The translations under genes and the position numbers were made by a program. Below the pieces are notes generated by a model. It was not told the origin of the DNA, did not search any database, and saw nothing but the letters and a program-made list of their open reading frames with translations. 33,937 bases of DNA from Chlorobiaceae bacterium (GTDB lineage: Bacteria; Bacteroidota; Ignavibacteria; Ignavibacteriales; Ignavibacteriaceae), in assembly GCA_013824085.1 (NCBI GenBank), contig PNNF01000023.1:1-33937 (forward strand). The letters are read 5' to 3'. Positions 26,661 through 33,937 of this stretch are shown piece after piece; the stretch's first letter is position 1, and the number at the start of each line of letters is the position of its first letter.

Positions 26661-27371
26661 ATGATTATCGATGGAAACTTAGCAAAAGCAAAAAAATATC
26701 TTGATTTGATTTCTGCACGCAGCGAACAAGAGAGAGATAAATTAAGAGGTCCTTGCATTACAATCTCCCGAGAGACCGGAGCCAACGCTCGTAAATATGG
26801 AGAACAACTCTTACTGCAGCTTCCCCAATTTCAAAAACATTCTACTTCTCCTTGGGCTTATTTCGATAAGGAATTGATCGACAAAATTATCAACGACCAC
26901 GATTGGCCACAGAGATATTCTGAATATCTTTTTGATAAAAACTCCTCTGTCTTTGGTGATTACATAAACGAATTACTCGGACTACACACTGGAATGTATG
27001 CTATCCAAAGAAAAATTGTGAAGTCAATAGTGCGCCTTGCTGAACAAGGAAATGTTATTATTGTTGGTCGAGGAGCCAATATTATCACGGCAAAAATGTC
27101 TAACTCATTTCATATTAGGATAACAGCATCATTGGAGAAGCGAATTAACCACCTCGTAGATTATCATAAATTGAGTCCAGCAGAAGCGATTGAATTTATT
27201 GAGACTGAAGAGGAAGCAAGAAAAAAATATATCAAAAAAAATTTCCTTAAAGATATTGATGATCCACAACTTTATCATCTAATAATAAATATTAATTTGT
27301 TTAACGATGAAGAAGTGACTGAGCTAATTACTTTTTCTCTCAGAAAAAAATTTCCAAATTATTTTAATTGA
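26661..27371 (+). CDS. Cytidylate-kinase-like family protein with altered P-loop
   Basis: The 236-residue protein has the layout of the cytidylate-kinase-like family: ITISRETGANARKYGEQL (33-50) at the P-loop position, FDKELIDKI (68-76), the VGRGAN segment (136-141), HIRITASLEKRI (151-162) and EEEARKKYIKK (183-193), followed by YHLIININLF. In typical members the P-loop reads ISREYGSGGxxIG; here the glycines of GSGG are mostly replaced (GANAR), so nucleotide binding may be weakened or different. The true substrate of the family is unsettled. It stands alone, with AAAGGA 8 nt before the start. Confidence 0.8.
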   Translation: MIIDGNLAKAKKYLDLISARSEQERDKLRGPCITISRETGANARKYGEQLLLQLPQFQKHSTSPWAYFDKELIDKIINDHDWPQRYSEYLFDKNSSVFGDYINELLGLHTGMYAIQRKIVKSIVRLAEQGNVIIVGRGANIITAKMSNSFHIRITASLEKRINHLVDYHKLSPAEAIEFIETEEEARKKYIKKNFLKDIDDPQLYHLIININLFNDEEVTELITFSLRKKFPNYFN

Positions 27372-27561
27372 TTAGCAGATTACCTAATTAATTGTCGTCT
27401 TCTTGCGAGGATAAAATTTTTTTTTATTCATCAAATAATTTCATTTGTTGAAAATCAATTTCTACTGAGAACTCTTTCATAAATATTTTCTCATTGCTAA
27501 ATTTTATCGCCCAAATAAATTTATCATTTTGCATTTCAGTCAATCAATAAAAATATTTTTT

Positions 27562-27589
27562 TATGATTCATTTAATAACTTGAATCATA
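27562..27589. repeat. Perfect 9-bp inverted repeat upstream of the DUF4159 gene
   Basis: TATGATTCA (27562-27570) and TGAATCATA (27581-27589) are perfect reverse complements with a 10-nt spacer. They lie about 62 nt before the DUF4159 start, where an operator would be expected. No T tract follows the second arm, so a terminator is unlikely. In AT-rich DNA a chance origin is possible. Confidence 0.5.
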
Positions 27590-27650
27590 TAATTTAGTTG
27601 AATAGATTGTCATTTTGTAAAGCAAAAATTTGAAACCATTAAAAGTTTAG

Positions 27651-28307
27651 ATGAAAATTATTTTATATTTTTTATTCGCTCTTTTCTTATCATCACAAAC
27701 GTTGATGCAAGCACAAGAGTTTTCGATTGCACGCTTAAAATATGGCGGCGGTGGCGATTGGTATAACGATCCATCATCAGAAGTGAATCTGCTTAATTTT
27801 ATTCGGACGAATAGCAACATTAAAGTTAATGCTGAATATAAATTTGTCGATTTAGCTACTGACGAGATTTTTAATTATCCATTTATTTTTATGACGGGTC
27901 ACGGAAATATTATTCTCACTTCATCTGAAGCAGAAAGATTAAGAACTTATCTTGAGTCGGGAGGATTTTTATATGTTGATGATGATTATGGTTTTGATAA
28001 ATCTTTTAGACGTGAATTAAAAAAAATATTTCCCAATAATAACCTTGTTGAACTCCCACACAATTTTGGTTTGTATAATTCTTTTTTCTCATTTCCAAAT
28101 GGAGTTCCCAAAACGCATGAACACGACAACAAACCGCCACAGGGCTTCGGAATTTTTATCAATAACCGATTAGTTCTCTATTATACTTACGAAACAAATC
28201 CAAGCGACGGTTGGGCTGATAAAGAAGTTCATAATAACACTCCTGAAAAAAGAGAAGAGTCACTTAAGTTTGGAATGAATATAGTAATTTGGGCTTTGTC
28301 AAATTAA
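27651..28307 (+). CDS. DUF4159 domain exported protein
   Basis: The 218-residue protein starts with a signal peptide (about 1-21, ending TLMQA before QEF), so it is exported. The rest is a single DUF4159 domain: FSIARLKYGGGGDWYNDPSS, then FIFMTGHGNIILTSSEAERL, YLESGGFLYVDDDYG and SFRRELKKIFP, a flavodoxin/glutamine-amidotransferase-like alpha/beta layout. The biochemical role is unknown. It shares one base with the next gene (TAATG), so the two are translated together. In relatives this pair commonly belongs to a MoxR/VWA membrane gene set, which is absent here. Confidence 0.85.
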   Translation: MKIILYFLFALFLSSQTLMQAQEFSIARLKYGGGGDWYNDPSSEVNLLNFIRTNSNIKVNAEYKFVDLATDEIFNYPFIFMTGHGNIILTSSEAERLRTYLESGGFLYVDDDYGFDKSFRRELKKIFPNNNLVELPHNFGLYNSFFSFPNGVPKTHEHDNKPPQGFGIFINNRLVLYYTYETNPSDGWADKEVHNNTPEKREESLKFGMNIVIWALSN

Positions 28308-31300
28308 TGTCAAACGAAAAAAAATATTATTCCGAAATACTCAACAAGTTAAAGCGCCTTGAAAATCGTGAACTTAGTGTTTCTGCTTTAACGGGAATAC
28401 AATTTTATCTCATCGGCTCTGCACTCTTGTTTCTATTGATTTCTTTGCTCGAAAGCATCTTCTATTTCCCAATACTTGTGCGAACTATTTTATTTAGCAG
28501 TTGGTTTGTCTTATCATTCTGTGCGATAGTATATTATTTTATACTCCCATTGGTTAAGCAAATTATTCCAATTGTAAAAACTGATTATCAAAATATTGCA
28601 GTAAAGGTTGGAAGTTTTTTCCCTACAGTTAAAGATGATTTGATTAATGCAATGCAGTTGGTTTCGATTGAGAACAAAAAACTTTACTCGAATAAATTAA
28701 TTGATGCAGCATTTTTTAATACCTATAATAAAGTAAAAGATTTCAAGTTTGAATCTGTAGTAACATTTGATAAGACTTTGAAACTTCTTTTTATCTCAAT
28801 TCCAATTCTTCTTTTTTCAATCGCACTCGTAACAATGGTTCCATCGCTTCAAGCCGCCTCATTCAGAATGATAAATTACAATCTCGAATTTGTTCCTCCA
28901 CAAAAATTTAAGTTTGTAGTTGAGCCGGGTGACGCTTCAGTATCTAAAGGAATGAACTTGCCACTCTTCGTTAGCACTATTGGAACGAAACCAGAAAAAG
29001 TGCTTCTGATGTTTAGAGATATTTCGCAGACAAATTATGAATCTGTAACTTTAGCAAAAGATAGTAATGGAAATTTTCAACATGAATTGAAATCAATTCA
29101 AAGAAAAACTTTTTACTACTTAACCGCCGAAGGAATAAATAGCGAGGAATACGTAATAGAAGTAGATGACCCATTGATAATAAAGTCGATGGAGCTTGTT
29201 GTAACTCCGCCAGCGTATTCTGGTTTGCAATCATTTGCACAAAAAGATAATGGAAATATTTCTGCTTTATTTGGAAGCAAAATTAATTTTGAAATTATTT
29301 TTAATAAAGAATTAAAAGACGCTCACATCCTCTTTAATGATAGCTCAAAAGTGAACTTAAAAACTTCTTCGAATTTTGCTGACGGCGGATTTACACTAAA
29401 ACAAGAGACTGATTATAAAATTATCACAAGAGATTTAGACGGCAGTGAAAATCTTTCACCAATTACTTACAACATAAAAATCTTTTTTGATTCAAATCCA
29501 CAGATAGAAATAATTGAGCCGAATAAAAATGTAAATCTAAATGAAGATCAGCGCCTTCCTTTGAGTGTTAAAATTTCAGATGATTTTGGATTTAGTAAAC
29601 TGACATTAAACTATCGTTTGTCAGCATCACAATTTGATTTCGTTCAAGAAAAATTTACAACATTAGAAATTCCAATTAGCAAAACAACTAAAGAAGAACT
29701 CGTAAATCACGTCTGGAATTTGAGCAATCTGAATCTGGCTACAAATGATGTGATTACTTACTATCTTGAAATTTTTGATAACGATAATATAAGCGGTCCA
29801 AAATCTACTCGCACTTCTGAGTTTAATGTGCGGCTTCCTTCATTAGATGAATTATTTTCTCAAACCGAAAGTGATCAAGAAAAAATTGAACAACAGCTAA
29901 CTGAAACTCTCAAAGAAGCTGAAGAGTTGAAAAATAATTTAGAAAAAATTTCTCAAGAGTTGAAGCAAGATAGAAGAGAAATTAGTTGGGAAGAGAAAGA
30001 GAAGATTGAAAAATCACTCGAACAATTTGAACAGCTGCAAAGTAAAGTTGATGAGTTGAGTAAAAAAATTGACGAATCTAAAAGAGAGCTTCAAGATAAC
30101 AACCTTCTATCCAAAGAGACGATGAACAAATATTTTGAACTTCAAAAATTATTTAGTGAAATGTCAAATGATGAGATGAAAAAAGCAATGGAACAGATGC
30201 AAAATCTCCTGAAAAATATGGATAGAAAGCAGATCCAACAATCTCTTGAAAATATGAAACTCGATGAAGAAGCGTTTAGAAAAAGTCTGGAACGAACGAT
30301 AAATCTACTCAACAGAATTAAAGTTCAACAAAAACTTGATGAAGTAATTAAGCGGAATGAATCGATTTCTGAGAAACAAGAAAATTTAGAGAAAGAACTT
30401 GAGCAGAAAAATTTGAGCGATGAGAAAGAGCGTAATGAGTTATCCAAACAGAATGAAGAACAGACAAAATCACTTGAAAAACTTGAAGAAGAATTGAAAG
30501 ACCTCCAAAAGAAGATGGAAAAACTTAAAGATATGCCAAAGGAAGAACTTGAAAAATTAAGAGAGGAATTTGAGAAACAACAAAATTCAGAATTATCTGA
30601 ACAGAGCTCTGAACAAATTAAGAAGCAGCAAAAAAGTGAAGCACAGAAAACTCAAAGTCAGTTGAAAAAAAATATTCAGAAGAATAAAAAAAGTTTAGAG
30701 AACTTGCAGCAGTCGATGCAACGACAAAATGAAGTGAAAACATTTACAGAGATGTTAAAAATTCTTGACAATATTATTTCGCTCTCTAAGGAACAAGAAA
30801 ATTTAGCTAAGAAAAATAATTTTAATTCGAACAAGAACGAGAATGCTCGAGATCAAGAAGGTATAAAAAGAAATCTCGAATCTATTTTTAAGCAGATGAA
30901 TCAACTTGCACAAAAAACTTTTGCAGTTACTCCTGAAATGGGAAAGTCACTTGGTGATGCTCATAGAAGAATGGACCAAGCACAACAAGATTTGCAAGAA
31001 AATAATTCTTCAAATGCTACGATGAATCAGAACCAAGCTATGAAGTCACTAAATGATGCGGCTTCTATGATGAAAAATCAGATGGAAAATATGATGCAAG
31101 GCGGTGAAGGTGGAAGTGGAATGATGTCGCTTATGCAACAGCTTCAGCAATTGTCACAACAACAAATGGGACTGAATAGTCTTACACAAATGTTGCAACA
31201 AGCAATGAAGCAAGGAGGACTTTCCCCAGAACAACAATCGCAGTTGCAACGGATTTCACAAGAACAAGAGATGATTAGAAAATCGATTGACCAACTTAAT

Positions 31301-31684
31301 CGTGAAGCGATGGAGTCTGGTAAATCAAAAACTTTAACTCAAAATCTTGAGGAAATAAATCGACAGCTTCGAGAAGTTGTAACTAATATGAAAACTGAAA
31401 AACTAAGTGATGAATTAATTCAGAAGCAAGAGAAAATATTATCAAAGTTACTTGATGCGCAAAGATCGATTAACGAAAGAGACTTTGAGCAGAAAAGAGA
31501 AGGCAGAACAGGGCAAAATGTTGTTGGCGACACACCTGCCGAATTAAATTTTGATAAACTTAGGGGAAGAGAAAATTTACGTGATTTATTAAACAGAGCA
31601 ATTCAAGAAGGGTTCACCAAAGATTATGAAGATCTAATCAGAAAGTATTATGAAGCAGTACAAAATAAAATAATTAATAATTAA
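28307..31684 (+). CDS. DUF4175-type membrane protein with very long coiled-coil region
   Basis: Counted from the ATG at 28307 (MSNEKKYYS), the protein has 1125 residues. Two to three membrane helices lie at about 28-85 and one at about 160-185. A beta-rich extracytoplasmic region follows, with Ig-like strands and a VVTPPAYSGLQ motif (to about 515). A charged coiled coil rich in E, K and Q spans about 515-870. Then comes a Met/Gln-rich stretch (about 910-980), and a conserved tail with LNFDKLRGRENLRDLLNRAI. The coiled coil could span part of the periplasm. It overlaps the DUF4159 gene by one base. Family membership is recalled, and the function is unknown. A start at 28289 would overlap further and is less likely. 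Confidence 0.8.
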   Translation: MSNEKKYYSEILNKLKRLENRELSVSALTGIQFYLIGSALLFLLISLLESIFYFPILVRTILFSSWFVLSFCAIVYYFILPLVKQIIPIVKTDYQNIAVKVGSFFPTVKDDLINAMQLVSIENKKLYSNKLIDAAFFNTYNKVKDFKFESVVTFDKTLKLLFISIPILLFSIALVTMVPSLQAASFRMINYNLEFVPPQKFKFVVEPGDASVSKGMNLPLFVSTIGTKPEKVLLMFRDISQTNYESVTLAKDSNGNFQHELKSIQRKTFYYLTAEGINSEEYVIEVDDPLIIKSMELVVTPPAYSGLQSFAQKDNGNISALFGSKINFEIIFNKELKDAHILFNDSSKVNLKTSSNFADGGFTLKQETDYKIITRDLDGSENLSPITYNIKIFFDSNPQIEIIEPNKNVNLNEDQRLPLSVKISDDFGFSKLTLNYRLSASQFDFVQEKFTTLEIPISKTTKEELVNHVWNLSNLNLATNDVITYYLEIFDNDNISGPKSTRTSEFNVRLPSLDELFSQTESDQEKIEQQLTETLKEAEELKNNLEKISQELKQDRREISWEEKEKIEKSLEQFEQLQSKVDELSKKIDESKRELQDNNLLSKETMNKYFELQKLFSEMSNDEMKKAMEQMQNLLKNMDRKQIQQSLENMKLDEEAFRKSLERTINLLNRIKVQQKLDEVIKRNESISEKQENLEKELEQKNLSDEKERNELSKQNEEQTKSLEKLEEELKDLQKKMEKLKDMPKEELEKLREEFEKQQNSELSEQSSEQIKKQQKSEAQKTQSQLKKNIQKNKKSLENLQQSMQRQNEVKTFTEMLKILDNIISLSKEQENLAKKNNFNSNKNENARDQEGIKRNLESIFKQMNQLAQKTFAVTPEMGKSLGDAHRRMDQAQQDLQENNSSNATMNQNQAMKSLNDAASMMKNQMENMMQGGEGGSGMMSLMQQLQQLSQQQMGLNSLTQMLQQAMKQGGLSPEQQSQLQRISQEQEMIRKSIDQLNREAMESGKSKTLTQNLEEINRQLREVVTNMKTEKLSDELIQKQEKILSKLLDAQRSINERDFEQKREGRTGQNVVGDTPAELNFDKLRGRENLRDLLNRAIQEGFTKDYEDLIRKYYEAVQNKIINN

Positions 31685-31752
31685 AATTCACAACTTATTT
31701 ATTATCTTTAAACCAAATTAAAAATAAAAATAATTTTTTTAGGAGTCTGTTT

Positions 31753-33207
31753 ATGTCCAAAAATATTCCAATAACTGTTGCACACGGTGATGGTATAGGT
31801 CCAGAAATTATGGATGCAACGTTAAGAATTATTCAAGCTGCAGGAGCTCGAATCGAAATTGAAACTATTGACATTGGTGAAAAAGTCTATCTTAGCGGAA
31901 ACTCCGCAGGTATCGCTGAAAGTTCTTGGGATTCATTACGAAGAACAAAAGTTTTTTTGAAAGCACCAATAACTACTCCGCAAGGTGGCGGATTTAAGAG
32001 CTTGAATGTAACTACAAGAAAATCGCTTGGGCTTTATGCTAATGTGCGTCCTTGTGTTTCGTTTCATCCATACGTAGCAACAAAACATCCCGTTATGGAC
32101 GTTGTTATTATTCGCGAAAATGAAGAAGATCTTTATGCGGGAATTGAACATCGACAAACTGATGAAGTTTATCAATGCTTAAAATTAATTTCTCATCCAG
32201 GTAGCGAAAAAATTATTCGTTATGCGTTTGAATATGCAAGAGCAAATGGTAGAAAAAAAGTTACTTGCTTTGTTAAAGACAATATTATGAAAATGACCGA
32301 TGGACTTTTCCACAAAATTTTTGATGAAGTAGCACTTGAATATCCTGAACTTATAAGTGAAACATGGATTGTGGATATTGGTGCTGCAAAGCTTGCTGAC
32401 ACTCCCGAAAACTTTGATGTAATTGTAATGCAAAATCTTTACGGAGATATTCTTTCTGATGTTGCTGCACAAATCGCGGGTTCAGTTGGTTTGGCGGGTT
32501 CGGCTAATGTTGGTGACCACGGCGCTATGTTTGAAGCTATTCACGGCTCAGCACCAAGAAGAGCAGGACAAAATTTAGCGAATCCTTCAGGACTTCTGCT
32601 CGGTGCAGTATTGATGTTGAATCATATCAATCAACAAGATGTTGCAACTAAAGTTCATAATGCTTGGCTCAAAACTCTTGAAGATGGAATTCATACTTAC
32701 GATATTTATAAAGAAGGTGTTAGTAAAGAAAAAGTTGGAACAAGAGAATTTGCCGATGCAGTTATTGCAAGAGTTGGACAAGTTCCTTCTAAATTAAAAG
32801 TAGTTAGCTATCATGCAGACGATGAAAAGAAAATGAAACCGATTGTATATAAGAAAAGACCAAAAGCAAAAAAAGATTTAGTTGGTATTGATGTTTTCTT
32901 GCATTGGGACAATGGAACTGCAGAAGAGTTAGGAAATGCTTTTAGCAAGGTAACCGGTGGTGGAATGAAACTAAAGTTAATTAGCAACAGAGGCGTAAAA
33001 GTGTGGCCGAACGGACAACCAGAAACTTTCTGCACAGATCATTGGAGATGTAGATTTTATTCTGTGAACGAAGGCGAAATAATTAATCACAAAAATATTA
33101 TTGACCTGCTTACAGCAATTAATGACTCGGGTTTCGAGTTTATCAAAACAGAGCATCTTTACAATTTTGATGGAGAAGTTGGATATACTTTAGCTCAAGG
33201 ACAATAA
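31753..33207 (+). CDS. icd: Isocitrate dehydrogenase (Thermus type, probably NADP-dependent)
   Basis: The 484-residue enzyme decarboxylates isocitrate to 2-oxoglutarate, or runs in reverse in a reductive cycle. It shows VAHGDGIGPEIM, KSLNVTTRKSLGLYANVRP for isocitrate, VIIRENEEDLYAGIEH, KDNIMKMTDG and the cofactor loop EAIHGSAPRRAGQNLANP. An R-R pair at the adenine-ribose position, where NAD enzymes carry Asp, suggests NADP. The C-terminal 120 residues (VGIDVFLHWDN to LISNRGVKVWP and WRCRFY) match the extra domain known from Thermus thermophilus IDH. AGGAG ends 8 nt before the ATG. It lies 69 nt after the DUF4175 gene, and a strong terminator follows. Confidence 0.94.
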   Translation: MSKNIPITVAHGDGIGPEIMDATLRIIQAAGARIEIETIDIGEKVYLSGNSAGIAESSWDSLRRTKVFLKAPITTPQGGGFKSLNVTTRKSLGLYANVRPCVSFHPYVATKHPVMDVVIIRENEEDLYAGIEHRQTDEVYQCLKLISHPGSEKIIRYAFEYARANGRKKVTCFVKDNIMKMTDGLFHKIFDEVALEYPELISETWIVDIGAAKLADTPENFDVIVMQNLYGDILSDVAAQIAGSVGLAGSANVGDHGAMFEAIHGSAPRRAGQNLANPSGLLLGAVLMLNHINQQDVATKVHNAWLKTLEDGIHTYDIYKEGVSKEKVGTREFADAVIARVGQVPSKLKVVSYHADDEKKMKPIVYKKRPKAKKDLVGIDVFLHWDNGTAEELGNAFSKVTGGGMKLKLISNRGVKVWPNGQPETFCTDHWRCRFYSVNEGEIINHKNIIDLLTAINDSGFEFIKTEHLYNFDGEVGYTLAQGQ

Positions 33208-33234
33208 GCGAAATTTATTTTCTCTTTAAAAAAG

Positions 33235-33263
33235 AAAAGGGACTTTCTCAAGTCCCTTTTTTT
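33235..33263. terminator. Strong, probably two-way terminator between icd and the convergent barrel gene
   Basis: An 11-bp perfect stem (AAAAGGGACTT / AAGTCCCTTTT) with a 4-nt loop is flanked by T on the right and A on the left. It can therefore end transcription from both sides. It lies 27 nt after the icd stop and 17 nt beyond the 3' end of the minus-strand gene. Confidence 0.9.
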
Positions 33264-33280
33264 ATTTTATAACAATTTAA

Positions 33281-33937
33281 CTAGAACACCCAATATCTAA
33301 ATCCAACCGTAAACCTAATTGTTGCGTCTTCTATTCCTGTAGGAATAACAACGTTTCCAAATCTATCAGCTTCCATAAGTTCATAAGAAAGTGACCCATA
33401 AACGCCGAGTTTATTTAAGATATAATAATCTGTTCTTGCGTTTATGCCATAGCTCGTGTATGAATCTTCGCCAGCAACTGGTTGGTCGAATGAATACATT
33501 TCATACATCAGATTTACAGATGAAGCCCATTTGTATGAATGGTCATATGAGTAAGAGAGATTCAATGCAATAGTATTTGCGGGATTCATTTTATCTTTAT
33601 CTTCCAAACTCATTAAGTATTCGAGACTTCCATAAAATTGTTGATTAAAGTCGATAGGTTTTGCATATCTGAAAGAAAGAGCTAAAGAACCTTTAGTGCT
33701 GTAATCTTCGCCAGCAATCATATATGTGCCTTCATCTAAGAAAACATTTGAGTATCCAACTCTTGCTTCCCAGCCAACAAATTTTTGCGAAATTCTATAG
33801 ACTGAACTGAACAATATTTGTTGAATTTTGAATGGGTTTGCTTCTTTTCCGATAACTCTATTTATATCTTTGTAGAACTCTATTTCAGCATCGTCTTTAT
33901 ATTCAAAATAGTAGAAACCATTATCATTTTTTTCAAT
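33281..33937 (-). CDS. Probable outer-membrane beta-barrel protein (5' partial)
   Basis: The frame runs to the right edge of the window without a start that must be used; the TTG at 33814 is internal, so the N terminus lies outside. The visible 218 residues are a run of alternating hydrophobic/polar strands rich in aromatic residues (for example YSYDHSYKWASSVNLMYEMY and GVYGSLSYELM), with short acidic turns. It ends in TVGFRYWVF, the terminal phenylalanine expected of outer-membrane barrels. About eight to ten strands can be counted. The substrate or function is unknown. Confidence 0.75.
   Translation of the reverse strand: MEKNDNGFYYFEYKDDAEIEFYKDINRVIGKEANPFKIQQILFSSVYRISQKFVGWEARVGYSNVFLDEGTYMIAGEDYSTKGSLALSFRYAKPIDFNQQFYGSLEYLMSLEDKDKMNPANTIALNLSYSYDHSYKWASSVNLMYEMYSFDQPVAGEDSYTSYGINARTDYYILNKLGVYGSLSYELMEADRFGNVVIPTGIEDATIRFTVGFRYWVF

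Overview
The window looks like a chromosomal stretch from an AT-rich member of the Ignavibacteria / Chlorobi-Bacteroidetes group. The evidence is a type IX secretion C-terminal domain with the NYPNPFNPTT signature at the left edge, Bacteroidota-like TAnnTTTG promoter boxes, a four-subunit 2-oxoacid:ferredoxin oxidoreductase, and an isocitrate dehydrogenase with the C-terminal extension of the Thermus type. This assignment is by motif recognition, not by a database search. Both ends cut genes: a secreted cohesin-like/T9SS protein at the left and a probable beta-barrel protein at the right.

Layout. 1-1016 is the end of a T9SS cargo protein with a terminator, followed by an initiator tRNA (1127-1199) and its own terminator. 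1232-2105 has no intact gene but holds decayed coding sequence: a zinc-ribbon pseudogene on the minus strand and a second relic on the plus strand. 4703-2106 (minus) is an operon of an isoprenylcysteine-methyltransferase-like membrane enzyme, a cell-wall amidase and a membrane-anchored monohaem cytochrome c. 4897-9374 (plus) is queC-queF-glnD-murI: queuosine precursor synthesis, PII signalling and glutamate racemase. 14636-9418 (minus) is a compact five-gene operon: Kef/CPA2 antiporter, alpha/beta hydrolase, MarC protein, an SDR lacking the normal catalytic Tyr-Lys, and cytoplasmic asparaginase. A nitrilase-family omega-amidase (15581-14817, minus) lies upstream of it.

15739-21399 (plus) is a complete seven-subunit Mrp antiporter operon (mrpABCDEFG) with overlapping or abutting genes, followed 9 nt later by a DoxX/MauE-thioredoxin fusion. 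22643-25342 (plus) is the ferredoxin, alpha, beta and gamma subunits of a 2-oxoacid:ferredoxin oxidoreductase. It is preceded by a sequence that fits the sigma-54 -24/-12 consensus exactly, and followed by a small Cys-bearing ferritin-like helical protein. A GC-rich imperfect palindrome (25782-25843) separates it from a convergent DoxX-family gene. Then come a cytidylate-kinase-like protein with an altered P-loop, a DUF4159-DUF4175 envelope pair (the second with a very long coiled coil), isocitrate dehydrogenase, a strong terminator, and the truncated beta-barrel gene.

Most of the window is ordinary core and housekeeping sequence. I see no CRISPR array, insertion sequence, phage or defence island, and no clear undescribed multi-gene system. 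The observations most worth a second look are the sigma-54 site before the oxidoreductase operon, the decayed zinc-ribbon gene, the SDR active-site change, the small ferritin-like protein and the palindromic repeat.
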